Source: Burkholderiaceae bacterium
GTDB lineage: Bacteria; Pseudomonadota; Gammaproteobacteria; Burkholderiales; Burkholderiaceae_C
Reading direction: 5' to 3'
Length of the DNA stretch: 64,000 nt
Assembly: GCA_017992055.1 (NCBI GenBank)
Contig: JAGOPK010000016.1
Coordinates: 1 to 64,000, forward strand
Below, piece after piece: positions 33,625 to 42,112 of this stretch. Position numbers and translations under genes: made by a program. The notes below the pieces were generated by a model. That model worked only from the letters and a program-made list of their open reading frames with translations, did no database searches and was not told where the DNA came from. Every line of letters starts with the position of its first letter. The first letter of the stretch is position 1.

Positions 33625-34607
33625 TCCGGCAGCACGCCGATCTCCTTGGCGATGCCGGCCCAGCGGCTGGCCTCGTCGCGCAGGAAGGCGCCAACCTGGG
33701 GCAGACTCTGACCCAGGCCGGCATCGACGATGGGGCCGATGGCGGCGATGCGCTCGGCCATCTCGCGCTCGGCCAGCAGGGCATTCACGTCGCGGTGGCA
33801 GCGCTCGATGGCCGCGGCCGGCGTGCCGGCGGGCGCGACGATGGCGAACCAGCCCACCATGTCGAAGCCGGGCAGCTTCTCGGACAGCGAGGGCACCTGC
33901 TCCCAGCCGGCGACGCGGCGCGCCGAGGTGGTGGCCAGCACACGCAGCCGGCCCTGGCGCACCAGGCCCGCGGTGGAGGCCAGGTCGGCCACCATCGCAT
34001 CCACATGGCCGCCCAGCAGGTCCTGCGTGCCCACGCCCACGCTGGCATAGGGCACCAGATTGGCCGCGGCCTGGGTGCGGGCATTGAGCAGGCGCGCGAT
34101 CATGCCGCTGAAGGTGCGCGGGCCCTCGTTGCCCAGGGCCAGCTTGCCCGGCGCAGCCTTGGAGCGGGCCACCAGGTCGTCCACGCCGGTGATCGCCGAA
34201 TCGGCCTTGACCAGCAGCGCAAACGGGCTGCGCGCGATGAAGGCCACCGGCACGAAATCCTTGGCCGGCTCGTAGGGCAGGCTCTTGAACAGCAGCGGGT
34301 TGGTGACCAGGGCCGCGGTGGTGGCGAAGTAGAAGTGGTGGCCATCGGCCGGCGAGCGCGCCGCGGCCTGGGCGCCGATGGTGTTCTGGCCACCAGGCTT
34401 GTTGTCGATGACCACGGCCTGGCCCCAGGTCTTGGCCAGGCGCTCGCTGAGCAGCCGGGCCACGTTGTCGGGGCCCGAGCCGGGCGGCTGCGACAGGATC
34501 CACTTCACCGGCCGCTCGGGCCAGCTCTGCGCGCGGGCCGCGCCGGCGGCCCATGCGCCGGTCGCCACACCGGCCGCCAGGCCCTGGGTGAACAGTCGTC
34601 GTTGCAT
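33621..34607 (-). CDS. Bug/TctC-family periplasmic binding receptor
   Basis: 328 residues. Signal peptide with a twin-arginine-like start (MQRRLFTQGLAAGVATGAWAAGAARAQ). Mature part has the Bug pattern WPERPVKWILSQPPGSGPDNVARLL, a DNKPGGQNTIGA loop and ADGHHFYFAT. Bug receptors bind small carboxylates or aromatics; no TctAB membrane genes are nearby, as is common for this family. ATG at 34607 has AGGAGAC upstream. It lies 49 nt after the hydroxylase gene; the spacer contains TTTCTGATG twice in tandem (34622-34639). Confidence 0.9.
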   Translation of the reverse strand: MQRRLFTQGLAAGVATGAWAAGAARAQSWPERPVKWILSQPPGSGPDNVARLLSERLAKTWGQAVVIDNKPGGQNTIGAQAAARSPADGHHFYFATTAALVTNPLLFKSLPYEPAKDFVPVAFIARSPFALLVKADSAITGVDDLVARSKAAPGKLALGNEGPRTFSGMIARLLNARTQAAANLVPYASVGVGTQDLLGGHVDAMVADLASTAGLVRQGRLRVLATTSARRVAGWEQVPSLSEKLPGFDMVGWFAIVAPAGTPAAAIERCHRDVNALLAEREMAERIAAIGPIVDAGLGQSLPQVGAFLRDEASRWAGIAKEIGVLPE

Positions 34608-34656
34608 GTCTTGTCTCCTGGTTTCTGATGTTTCTGATGTGTTGGAGGGGCGCGCT

Positions 34657-36129
34657 TCAGCGGCTGCGCCACTGCGCCAGCAACGCCTCCAGCGCGCCGG
34701 CATCGGCGGCCGTGCCGTAGACGTAGTGGTCGGGGCGCACCAGGGCCGCATGCACGCCGTGGCGGGCCATCCAGGCCGCCACCACGCCTTCGGCCTCGGG
34801 CGTGCTGTCCAGGTCGATGCAGGCCAGGCCGCCCTGCGCGGGCAGGTCCAGGCGGCCATCGCCGACCAGGCGCCAGCCGCAGCCGAAGCGCTGGTCCATC
34901 AGCACGCCATCGGCCAGGCGCGGCTGCGGGAACAGCGTGCCGGCGCCGGGCGTGGCCGTGACCAGGCCGCAGCTCAGCGCCGGCAGGATGTCCTGGCGCG
35001 GCGTGTCGCGCACCTGGCCGCCGCACTCGGCCAGCAGGCGCTCATCGCGCTGGCGGGCCTTGGCCACGTCGCGCTCGCAGATCACCGCGCCCACGGCCTT
35101 GATGCGCGTGGTCAGCTCGCGCACATGGGCGCCACGTTCGGCGCCGTAGCTGTCCAGCAGGCGCTCGGCGGCCGCGCCGGCCACCTCGCCGCGCAGCACC
35201 GCGCCCAGCTTCCAGCTCAGGTTGGCCACGTCGCGCACGCCCTGGCACATGCCCTGGCCCAGGAAGGGCGGCTGCATGTGGGCGGCGTCGCCGGCCAGGA
35301 ACACGCGGCCGGCACGCCAGCGGCTGGCCACCAGCGCATGGAAGCGGTAGCTGCTCTGGCGCCACAGCTCGCCGTCCTCGGGCGTGATCCAGCGCGACAG
35401 CAGGGCCCAGGTGCCCTCGGGCGTGGCCATCTGCTGCGGATCCTCGCCGGGCTTCAGGCTGATCTCCCAGCGCCGGTGGTTGCCGGGGCCGATGACCAGG
35501 GTGCTGGGCCGCTCGGGCTCGCAGTACTGCACGCTGGTGCGGGGCAGCTTGGCCAGGCCGCGTGGGTTGACGCGCACGTCCACCACCAGCCAGGGCTCGT
35601 CGAAGTCCAGGTCGTCCAGCGCGATGTCCAGCTGGCTGCGCAGGCCGCTGCTGCCGCCGTCGGCGGCGATGGCCCAGCGCGCGCGCACGGCCTGGCCGTC
35701 GACACTGAGTGTCACGCCCTGCCCGTCCTGCTGCAGCCCGGTGCATTCCACGCCCAGGGCCACCTGCACATTGGGCAGCGCCGCCACGCGCTCGCGCAGC
35801 GCCCGCTCCACCGGCGGCTGGGTGAAGACGATGGACGGCGTATAGCCCTGCGGATAGGGCGGCGCCACCATGGTCATGCGCCGGATCAGCTGGCCGTCGA
35901 CGCCGAAGTACTCGGAGTTGGTGAACGGCTCGCAGTGCTGCTGCACGGCCTGCACCACGCCCAGCTGCTGGAACACACGCATGATCTCGTGGTCCAGCGC
36001 AATCGCGCGCGGGATCTCGTAGACGCCGGTCAGCCGGTCGCAGACATACACCGAAAAACCGGCCTGGCCCAGCAAGGCGGCCGCCACCGCGCCTGCCGGC
36101 CCGTAGCCGACGATGGCCACATCGAACAT
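34657..36129 (-). CDS. FAD-dependent aromatic hydroxylase (MhpA-like)
   Basis: 490 residues, class A flavoprotein monooxygenase of the PheA/MhpA group. FAD dinucleotide motif VGYGPAG near residue 9, a DG motif at ADGGSSGLRSQ, and the second FAD motif FLAGDAAHMQPPFLGQGMCQGVRDVANLSWKL, a string typical of 3-(3-hydroxyphenyl)propionate hydroxylase relatives. It probably uses NAD(P)H to add an ortho hydroxyl to a phenolic compound, making the catechol for the extradiol dioxygenase of the same operon. ATG at 36129 follows the FAH gene by 1 nt. Confidence 0.88.
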   Translation of the reverse strand: MFDVAIVGYGPAGAVAAALLGQAGFSVYVCDRLTGVYEIPRAIALDHEIMRVFQQLGVVQAVQQHCEPFTNSEYFGVDGQLIRRMTMVAPPYPQGYTPSIVFTQPPVERALRERVAALPNVQVALGVECTGLQQDGQGVTLSVDGQAVRARWAIAADGGSSGLRSQLDIALDDLDFDEPWLVVDVRVNPRGLAKLPRTSVQYCEPERPSTLVIGPGNHRRWEISLKPGEDPQQMATPEGTWALLSRWITPEDGELWRQSSYRFHALVASRWRAGRVFLAGDAAHMQPPFLGQGMCQGVRDVANLSWKLGAVLRGEVAGAAAERLLDSYGAERGAHVRELTTRIKAVGAVICERDVAKARQRDERLLAECGGQVRDTPRQDILPALSCGLVTATPGAGTLFPQPRLADGVLMDQRFGCGWRLVGDGRLDLPAQGGLACIDLDSTPEAEGVVAAWMARHGVHAALVRPDHYVYGTAADAGALEALLAQWRSR

Positions 36130-36130
36130 C

Positions 36131-36973
36131 TCAGGCCTCGGCAACGATGGGGTTGCGCAGCGTGCCGATGCGCTCGATCTCGATCTCGATCACATCGCCG
36201 GCCTTCATCCACACCGGCGGCGTGCGCGCCTGGCCCACGCCAGCCGGCGTGCCCATGATGATGGCGTCGCCGGCCTCCAGCGTCATGCACTCGGACAGCA
36301 GGGCGATGGTCTCGGCCACGCTGAAGATCATGTCGTCGGTGTTGGCGTCCTGCATCACCTGGCCATTGAGCCGGCTCTGAATGCGCAGGCCGGTGGCGCC
36401 GGGCGCCAGCTCGTCGGCCGTCACCAGCAGCGGACCGAAGCCACCGGTGCCGTCGAAGTTCTTGCCGATGGTCCATTGCGGCGTGCGCTTCTGGAAGTCG
36501 CGCACCGACATGTCGTTGAAGCAGCTGTAGCCGAACACGTACTGCAGCGCATCGGCCTGGGCCACATGGCGCGGCACGGTACTGGCGATGACCACGGCCA
36601 GCTCGGCCTCGTAGTCGAACTTGTCGCTGGCGCGCGGCTTCAGGCCCGGCTGGCCATGGCCGATCAGCGAGCTCTTGCCGCGGTAGAAGAACCACGGGTA
36701 CTCGGGCTTGTCGCGGCCGCCCTCCTTGGCATGGTCGAAGTAGTTCAGGCCCAGGCAGATGGTCTTGCCGGGCTCGGGCACCAGCGGCGCGAACTGCAGG
36801 CCGGCCAGCGGCAGGCGCGGCGCGGCGCTGGCGATGGCGGCGCGGCCGGCGGCCAGCAGGTCGGTGCCGGCGGCCAGTTCGGCGCGCAGGTCGGCGGCCA
36901 GATCGATGGCGCTGTCGCCGTCGATCACGGCCAGGCGCGGCGCGCCGTTGTTCAGGTAGGTGGTGAAGCGCAT
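36131..36973 (-). CDS. Fumarylacetoacetate hydrolase family protein
   Basis: 280 residues, FAH fold. Conserved blocks: ICLGLNYFDHAKEGG, KFDYEAELAVVI (Glu residues for the divalent metal), KNFDGTGGFGPLLV, ANTDDMIFSVAETIALLS and GDAIIMGTPAGVG. Members hydrolyse C-C bonds of acylpyruvates or act as hydratases or isomerases on ring-cleavage products. Here it most likely processes the extradiol cleavage product made by the neighbouring dioxygenase. ATG at 36973; 20 nt after the dioxygenase gene. Confidence 0.9.
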   Translation of the reverse strand: MRFTTYLNNGAPRLAVIDGDSAIDLAADLRAELAAGTDLLAAGRAAIASAAPRLPLAGLQFAPLVPEPGKTICLGLNYFDHAKEGGRDKPEYPWFFYRGKSSLIGHGQPGLKPRASDKFDYEAELAVVIASTVPRHVAQADALQYVFGYSCFNDMSVRDFQKRTPQWTIGKNFDGTGGFGPLLVTADELAPGATGLRIQSRLNGQVMQDANTDDMIFSVAETIALLSECMTLEAGDAIIMGTPAGVGQARTPPVWMKAGDVIEIEIERIGTLRNPIVAEA

Positions 36974-36993
36974 GGAAGCTCTCGTTGCAGGGT

Positions 36994-37899
36994 TCAGAGG
37001 AAGGGGGAGAAGAAGACCGCGCGCTGCGCCGCCTTCAGCTCGGGCGTGGGCGGCTGGCCCAGGCCCCATTGGTCGATGCGGCCGGGCGGCCAGGTCCAGT
37101 CGCCGGGGCCGCCGGCCTGGTAGCTGTCGTCGATCTGCTCGACCTCGGCCGTGTACTCGATGACGATGCCGAAGGGGTCGATGAAGTAGTTGAAGGCGTT
37201 GTCGCCCGGCCCGTGGCGGCCCGGGCCCCAGTGGATGGCATGGCCGGCGTCCTTCATGCGACCGCCGCCGCGCATCACCGCGTCCAGCGTCGGCATCACG
37301 AAGGCGATGTGGTTCAGCGCATCGTTGTCGGTGTCGCCCAGCGCCAGCGTGTGGTGGTCGCTGTCGCAGTTCATGAAGGCCATGATGCGGGTGCGGTCGG
37401 CCAGCACAAAGCCCAGCGCCTGCTCCAGGAAGGCGCGCGTGGCCTCTACCGCATGGCTGTTCAGCACCGCATGGGCCAGGCGCTGCGGCTGGTCGGGTGG
37501 CGGCGGTGCATCGGCCTGGCGGCGCGCATCGCCGTGCACGATCTCGAAGCGGCGGCCGTCGGCATCGCGGATCAGCAGGCGCTGGCCGCCGGCCGGATCG
37601 CTGGCCGCGGCCAGGCCCTGCTCGACCACACCGCCGGCCGCCGGCGTGGCCTGGGCAATGGCCGACAGCGCGGCCAGGCTGCGCGCGCGCAGCGTGACCT
37701 TGTGGATCTGCGGCACGCCGGGGCGCTGCTGCAGGGCCAGCAGGTGGTGGTCGCGGCCACTGCCACGCAGATAGACCACGCCCGGCTCGCGCGCGGCCAC
37801 CTCCAGCCGCCACACCTGGGTGTAGAAGGCCTCGGCGGCGGCCAGGTCGGGCACCGTGAGGGCCACGCTGCGCAGCGCCTCGATCCAGGGAGATTTCAT
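36994..37899 (-). CDS. Extradiol ring-cleavage dioxygenase, type I (VOC family)
   Basis: 301 residues with two vicinal-oxygen-chelate domains. The C-terminal domain holds the Fe(II) site: His143 (LAHAVLN), His197 (NHIAF) and Glu248 (IVIEY), with a downstream Tyr (SYQAG) and His residues in HWGPGRHGPG suited to acid/base roles. Typical of catechol 2,3-dioxygenase or BphC-like enzymes. Cleaves a substituted catechol next to the diol. ATG at 37899 overlaps the decarboxylase stop (ATGA). Confidence 0.92.
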   Translation of the reverse strand: MKSPWIEALRSVALTVPDLAAAEAFYTQVWRLEVAAREPGVVYLRGSGRDHHLLALQQRPGVPQIHKVTLRARSLAALSAIAQATPAAGGVVEQGLAAASDPAGGQRLLIRDADGRRFEIVHGDARRQADAPPPPDQPQRLAHAVLNSHAVEATRAFLEQALGFVLADRTRIMAFMNCDSDHHTLALGDTDNDALNHIAFVMPTLDAVMRGGGRMKDAGHAIHWGPGRHGPGDNAFNYFIDPFGIVIEYTAEVEQIDDSYQAGGPGDWTWPPGRIDQWGLGQPPTPELKAAQRAVFFSPFL

Positions 37900-38963
37900 G
37901 CCGGTTCCAGTTCCAGTTCAGGCAGGGTGAGCGGGCGGCCCAGAAAACGCAGGGCATTGCCGTAGGCCAGGGCCCGGGCGCCGGCGGCGTCCAGGCCGGC
38001 AGCGTCCAGCGCCTCCAGCCGGGCCAGCGGCGCGCGCTCATGGAAGTTGAAGGGATAGTCGGTGCCCAGCATCAGCTGGCGCAGGCCGAACACCTGCAGC
38101 AGGTGGCCCAGCGTGGGCCCATCGAACACCAGGGTGTCGAAGAACAGGCGCCGGGCCTGCTCCAGCGGCGACTCGGCGATGCTGTCGCGCAGGGCCGGAA
38201 ACACGCCCCAGCCCTGCTGCAGCCGCGGCAGCAGCAGGGCCAGCGTGCCGCCGCCATGGCTGAAGCCCAGGCGCAGGCCCGGCAGGCGCTGCAGCAGGCC
38301 GCCGGTGATCACCGAGGCCGCGGCCAGGCCCACATCGGTGGGATAGGCCAGCACCTGCTGCAGCGGCGCCGGACCGACCAGGCGCTCCATGCCGGCAGGC
38401 CGCAGGGCATGCACGAACACCGGCACGTCCAGCGCCACGCAGGCAGCGAAGAAAGGCTCGAAGCGGGCATCGCCGATGGCCACGCCATTGATGTTGCTGC
38501 CGATCTCCACCCCCACCAGGCCCAGGGTCTGCACCGCATGGCGCAGTTCGTCGATGGCCGCGTCCATGTCCTGCAAGGGCACGGCGGCCAGGCCCAGCAG
38601 GCGGCCGCCGCCCTCGGCGCACAGCGCAGCCGTGTGCTCGTTGAGAAAGCGGATCAGCGGCCGGGCATCGGCCAGGTCCAGCCAGTAGCCGAGCAGCTCG
38701 GGCATCGGCGACAGCACCTGCGCGGCCAGGCCCATGGCGGGCAGGTCGGCCAGCCGGCGCGAGGGCGACCAGCTGCGCTCGTCCAGCGTGCGGTAGTGCT
38801 TTCCACCCACCAGCACATGGCGGTGGCACAGGCCCCCCACCGTCGGCGCCGGCGCGGTGCTGGGCCAGGCCGCCGGAGCACGGCTGCCCAGATGGGCCGG
38901 AAAGGCCTCGGGCACGACATGCGCGTGCAGGTCGATGCCGCAGGGGCAGTGCAGCAGGGCCAT
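37896..38963 (-). CDS. ACMSD-type amidohydrolase, probable aromatic acid decarboxylase
   Basis: 355 residues, PF04909 amidohydrolase-2 barrel. Metal ligands His13-x-His15 (DLHAHVVPE), a His in FVHALRP, a His in GFSHGGG and Asp in GTDYPF are present. Relatives decarboxylate aminocarboxymuconate semialdehyde, gamma-resorcylate or 5-carboxyvanillate; 4-oxalomesaconate hydratase is also in the family. In this operon a non-oxidative decarboxylation of a hydroxybenzoate-like acid is the best guess. ATG at 38963; about 56 nt after the HbpS-like gene. Confidence 0.85.
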   Translation of the reverse strand: MALLHCPCGIDLHAHVVPEAFPAHLGSRAPAAWPSTAPAPTVGGLCHRHVLVGGKHYRTLDERSWSPSRRLADLPAMGLAAQVLSPMPELLGYWLDLADARPLIRFLNEHTAALCAEGGGRLLGLAAVPLQDMDAAIDELRHAVQTLGLVGVEIGSNINGVAIGDARFEPFFAACVALDVPVFVHALRPAGMERLVGPAPLQQVLAYPTDVGLAAASVITGGLLQRLPGLRLGFSHGGGTLALLLPRLQQGWGVFPALRDSIAESPLEQARRLFFDTLVFDGPTLGHLLQVFGLRQLMLGTDYPFNFHERAPLARLEALDAAGLDAAGARALAYGNALRFLGRPLTLPELELEPA

Positions 38964-39019
38964 GGCTTGCGGTGTCTGATGCGGCGGACGGCTCGGGGTC
39001 GGCGGGGCTCGGCCCGGCC

Positions 39020-39445
39020 TCAGGCGTGCTGCAGCCCGGCGGCGGCAATGCCGGCGATGACGATCTGCTCGTCCTCGTCGCCGGTGCCGCCCGAGGCCCC
39101 GGCCGCGCCCAGCACCCGGCCATCGGCGGCGCAGATCAGCACCGCGCCGGTCTGCGGGATGAACTTCTGCGCCGACGCCGCCGACACCGCGCCGAAAAAC
39201 GCCGGCAGCGCCTTGGCGCGCTCGGTGAGCACGCGGCTGTTGACGCCCATGCCCACCGCGGCCGCGGCCTTGCCCAGCGCGATGTCCAGGCGCAGCGCGC
39301 TGGCACCGTCTTCGCGCGCGCTGGCCACCACCTGGGCGGCGGCATCCACCACCACCACCCCCATGGGCTTGTAGCCGGCGGAACGGGCCGCCTGCAGGGC
39401 GGCGGTGATCAGGGTCTGGGCCTGGTCCAGGGTCAGGGAGCTCAT
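39020..39445 (-). CDS. GlcG/HbpS-family protein
   Basis: 141 residues, the usual size of HbpS/GlcG/Cob(I)-adenosyltransferase-like domain proteins: helix TLDQAQTLITAALQAARSAGYKPMGVVVVD, then KFIPQTGAVLICAADGRVLGAAGASGGTGDEDEQIVIAG. Family members occur in many catabolic operons; some bind heme, and an accessory or chaperone role is usually assumed. No signal peptide from ATG 39445. First gene of the meta-cleavage operon, 112 nt from the divergent GntR start. Confidence 0.85.
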   Translation of the reverse strand: MSSLTLDQAQTLITAALQAARSAGYKPMGVVVVDAAAQVVASAREDGASALRLDIALGKAAAAVGMGVNSRVLTERAKALPAFFGAVSAASAQKFIPQTGAVLICAADGRVLGAAGASGGTGDEDEQIVIAGIAAAGLQHA

Positions 39446-39477
39446 CGTCTTGGGTGTGCAAAAACGGGATGATCGTA

Positions 39478-39493
39478 GTTTTATATACAAAAC
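39478..39493. promoter_or_regulatory. Near-palindromic AT-rich operator/promoter of the meta-cleavage operon
   Basis: GTTTTATATACAAAAC differs from its own reverse complement at only one base pair of positions. It is a striking AT island in very GC-rich DNA, about 33 nt upstream of the HbpS-like gene, and on the minus strand contains TATAAA as a possible -10. A GntR/FCD dimer site overlapping the operon promoter is the natural reading. Confidence 0.55.
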
Positions 39494-39520
39494 GTCTTCA
39501 TGCAACCGTTAAGACATAAA

Positions 39521-39548
39521 TTGACGGTGTCACGAAGTTGTGTACATT
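39521..39548 (+). promoter_or_regulatory. Candidate sigma-70 promoter and second operator of the gntR-type gene
   Basis: TTGACG (39521-39526) and TACATT (39543-39548) are spaced by 16 nt. The -10 overlaps TTGTGTACAT (39538-39547), resembling the TTGTATACAA core bound by FCD-type GntR regulators. Transcription would begin about 7 nt later, almost at the ATG at 39558. Confidence 0.5.
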
Positions 39549-39557
39549 CCAGGCCCG

Positions 39558-40271
39558 ATGTCCCGACTGCCTGCGCCCACCCCCGCCACCGCCGCCACCA
39601 GCGGCATGGCCACCCGCGCCACCAACCTCTACGACCAGCTGCGCTGCGACCTGCTGGACGGCACGCTGGAGCCGGGCAGCAAGCTGGCCATCGAGGCCCT
39701 GGCCGAGCGCTATGCCACCAGCGCCACGCCGCTGCGCGAGGCGCTGAACCGGCTGATCTCCGACGGCCTGGTGGAGCGGCGCGAGCAGCGTGGCTTTGTG
39801 GTGGCCGGCATCAGCGCCGAGGACCTGGCCGAGATCACCAAGACGCGCTGCTGGCTGGAGGAGATTGCGCTGCGCGAGTCCATCGCCGCGCACCGCACCG
39901 AGTGGGAAGAGGCCCTGGTGCTGGCCCACCACCGGCTGGCGCGCACGCCACGCTCGCTGTCGGACAGCCACTTCGAGAACAACCCCGAATGGGAGCCGCT
40001 GCACCGCGCCTTCCACCGCGCGCTGATCGGCGGCTGCGGCTCACGCTGGCTGCTGGGCTTTTGCGACCAGCTGGCCGACCAGCACCACCGCTACCGGCGG
40101 CTGTCGGCACCCCGCGCCTTTGCCAAGCGCGGCGTGAAGAGCGAGCACCAGCAGCTGATGGAAGCCGCCATCGAAGGCCGCGCCGACGAGGCCGTGGCCC
40201 TGCTGCGCCAGCACTTCGAACGCACGGCACGCATCATCCGCGAGGATCCGGGGCTGTTTGCGGGGGAGTGA
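39558..40271 (+). CDS. GntR-family (FadR/FCD type) regulator of the meta-cleavage operon
   Basis: 237 residues from ATG 39558. The winged HTH (about 24-88, NLYDQLRCDLLDGTLEPGSKLAIEALAERYATSATPLREALNRLISDGLV) is followed by an all-helical FCD effector domain (about 95-225) with the metal-type HRAFHRALI segment and ADEAVALLRQHFERTARII near the end. The start is uncertain: GTG 39540 or ATG 39606 are also in frame, and none has a good ribosome site. Divergent from the seven-gene catabolic operon; probably represses it until an aromatic acid or pathway intermediate binds. Confidence 0.88.
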   Translation: MSRLPAPTPATAATSGMATRATNLYDQLRCDLLDGTLEPGSKLAIEALAERYATSATPLREALNRLISDGLVERREQRGFVVAGISAEDLAEITKTRCWLEEIALRESIAAHRTEWEEALVLAHHRLARTPRSLSDSHFENNPEWEPLHRAFHRALIGGCGSRWLLGFCDQLADQHHRYRRLSAPRAFAKRGVKSEHQQLMEAAIEGRADEAVALLRQHFERTARIIREDPGLFAGE

Positions 40272-40391
40272 GGCGCGGGGCTGGTGCGGGACCGGACGAT
40301 GTCGCGGCTTGGATGGGTGCTGTCGCGGGCTGGTATCGGCCAGGAGCGGCCAACTGCCACCGTCTGCTCTGTGGCACCTGATGGGCAGACA
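40272..40391. other. Short spacer between convergent genes with a weak hairpin
   Basis: No gene. TGCCAC (40355-40360) and GTGGCA (40371-40376) could form a stem with a 10-nt loop and might serve as a weak bidirectional terminator. The spacer marks the left edge of the 40-49 kb block with different base texture. Confidence 0.3.
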
Positions 40392-41435
40392 TCAATGTCC
40401 AGGGTTCGGGATCACGCCTTCCCAGAATCGGATGGCCTCGTCGATCCAGCCTTCGGCTGATGTCCCCGTGCCGGCTCCGAAGCCGTGCCCGACACCGGCG
40501 TACCGGCGGTACTCCACACGTGTCCCCGCCCGCCGAAGGGCGGCGACTCGACGCTCCATCACGTCCGCTGGCGCGACGCGGTCTTGGTCGCCCGCAATGA
40601 CGAAGGCAGGGGGCTCTGTGCCAGCTTGCCCGGCGATCTCCGAGTGTCCGGTGTAAGCCATGACGACCGCTGCCGGCCGCGGCAATTCGTCGCCGCCGTA
40701 CGCGGCCGTGCCATGCGTGCCGATGGCCGCCACCATCCGCGCACCGGCCGAGCTGCCCCAAAGCGACCAGTCTCGCGATGACACGGCCAGCTGGGCGGCA
40801 TGGCGTACGACATGCGACAGCGCGACCGCGAGGTCGCGCCTAGCGGGTGTGCAACCTTGGCCCACGCGGTAGACAAGGACAAAGGCATTGTGGCCGCGAC
40901 GGTTGATCTGCAGTGCGTACGGCAGACCTTCGTGAAGTGTGGCCACATAGGAGAACCCACCCCCCGGTGCAACCAGCGCGAACGGTGCCCCCGGCCTGCC
41001 GCGCAGGAAGAAAAGGCCCGTGGCTTGCAGCGACGGATCACGGCGCTTCTCGGCCGCCGTGTAGATGTCGTGGAAGACCACGTGGCCACTGCGCGCGTCG
41101 TCGATCAACCGGTTCAGTGCCCCCACCACCGAGGGCGAGTGCACGCGCGAGTGGTACGGCATCAGCGAGCCGACATCGCGTAGCCGCATGTCAGGGTCGA
41201 CCGTGACGCTGCCGCCTGGCAGCAGCAAGCGGGCAAAGCCAGCAAAGGCCGGGTGCCGCAGCAGGTCCGAGATCCGGTCGTCGACGAGCAAGTGCCTGTT
41301 CATGGGTGGCCAGGTGGTGGCGCCTGCGGCGGTGCAGGTGGGCTGGATCCCGGCCGCCAGGGCTGCAGCACCCAACAGCGACCGCCGGCCGACGCCCCCG
41401 CTGACGCTGGAGGTCTTTCGCTTCAAGTCGGCCAC
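40392..41435 (-). CDS. Tat-exported alpha/beta-hydrolase (acetylesterase-like)
   Basis: 347 residues. A twin-arginine signal GRRSLLGAAALAAG occurs around residues 15-30. The catalytic part has VAPGGGFSYVA, nucleophile elbow GSSAGAR, an Asp in AGDQDRVAP and His in GVGHGFG, the BD-FAE/acetylesterase pattern. It resembles the exported esterase at 20299-21249 in motif order. GTG start at 41435 overlaps the end of the membrane cytochrome gene by 13 nt; an internal ATG at 41302 would remove the signal. Last gene of the eight-gene operon starting near 48.4 kb. Substrate unknown. Confidence 0.82.
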   Translation of the reverse strand: MADLKRKTSSVSGGVGRRSLLGAAALAAGIQPTCTAAGATTWPPMNRHLLVDDRISDLLRHPAFAGFARLLLPGGSVTVDPDMRLRDVGSLMPYHSRVHSPSVVGALNRLIDDARSGHVVFHDIYTAAEKRRDPSLQATGLFFLRGRPGAPFALVAPGGGFSYVATLHEGLPYALQINRRGHNAFVLVYRVGQGCTPARRDLAVALSHVVRHAAQLAVSSRDWSLWGSSAGARMVAAIGTHGTAAYGGDELPRPAAVVMAYTGHSEIAGQAGTEPPAFVIAGDQDRVAPADVMERRVAALRRAGTRVEYRRYAGVGHGFGAGTGTSAEGWIDEAIRFWEGVIPNPGH

Positions 41436-42112
41436 CCTTTCAGGCGCCGTGCAGCGGCCCAGCGGTGAAACACCTGGTGGGCGAGGCTCGCGTACAGACC
41501 GACGACGGCAAGGTGGTGGACGAAGAAGGCCAAGGTCGATTCGACGAAGTCCCAGCCATCCAGGCTCATGCGCGAAACCAGCTTGCCGCCGATGCCGAGC
41601 TGGAACGAGCTGTAGATGCCAGCCGCCGCGAGCACGGCGATCACCAGGGCCCGCGCGGCCCGGGGCGGTTGCCATGGCAGCTGTAGCGCCTGCGCGCACT
41701 GGCGCATCGCACCGAGCAGCACGCGCCAGCGGCTGCCGATGTGCAGCGCCACGATGATCAAGGCCCAGTACGCCGCTGCCAGGTGCACACGCCGGGCGGC
41801 ATGGGCGTCGGCCGGCGCGATCGCGGTGAAGACGGTCTGAGAGATCAGCACACTGGTGATCAGCAGGGTCGCCATCGCCGCGAGCAGCGCCGCCACGAGC
41901 AGCTTGTCGAGTGTCGGTCGGGGGGCCTGCCTGCGACGCAGACTCGTGTACCAGCGACGGTTGAGCACGTTGTGAACCACCAGCAGGCCGAACAGGCTCG
42001 TTCCAGCGACTTCGTGCGTGAAGTTGCCGAGCCACCAGTACGCCATGCACAGCAGCAGCAAGCCGCCGCTCGTGCAGTCCAGTGCCAGCCGGAGGGTCAG
42101 CTTGCGGTTCAT
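41423..42112 (-). CDS. Membrane cytochrome b-like protein (DUF4405-like)
   Basis: 229 residues with four to five transmembrane segments. His residues lie inside or at the edges of the helices (VVHNVLNRRWY, RVHLAAAYWALIIVALHIGSRW, FVHHLAVVGLYASLAHQVFHRW), as expected for heme b ligands in DUF4405/flavinylation-associated cytochromes. It may pass electrons from the quinone pool to or from the periplasmic P460-like cytochrome encoded just upstream. ATG at 42112 overlaps that gene's stop (ATGA). Assignment to DUF4405 is by pattern and not verified. Confidence 0.75.
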   Translation of the reverse strand: MNRKLTLRLALDCTSGGLLLLCMAYWWLGNFTHEVAGTSLFGLLVVHNVLNRRWYTSLRRRQAPRPTLDKLLVAALLAAMATLLITSVLISQTVFTAIAPADAHAARRVHLAAAYWALIIVALHIGSRWRVLLGAMRQCAQALQLPWQPPRAARALVIAVLAAAGIYSSFQLGIGGKLVSRMSLDGWDFVESTLAFFVHHLAVVGLYASLAHQVFHRWAAARRLKGWPT

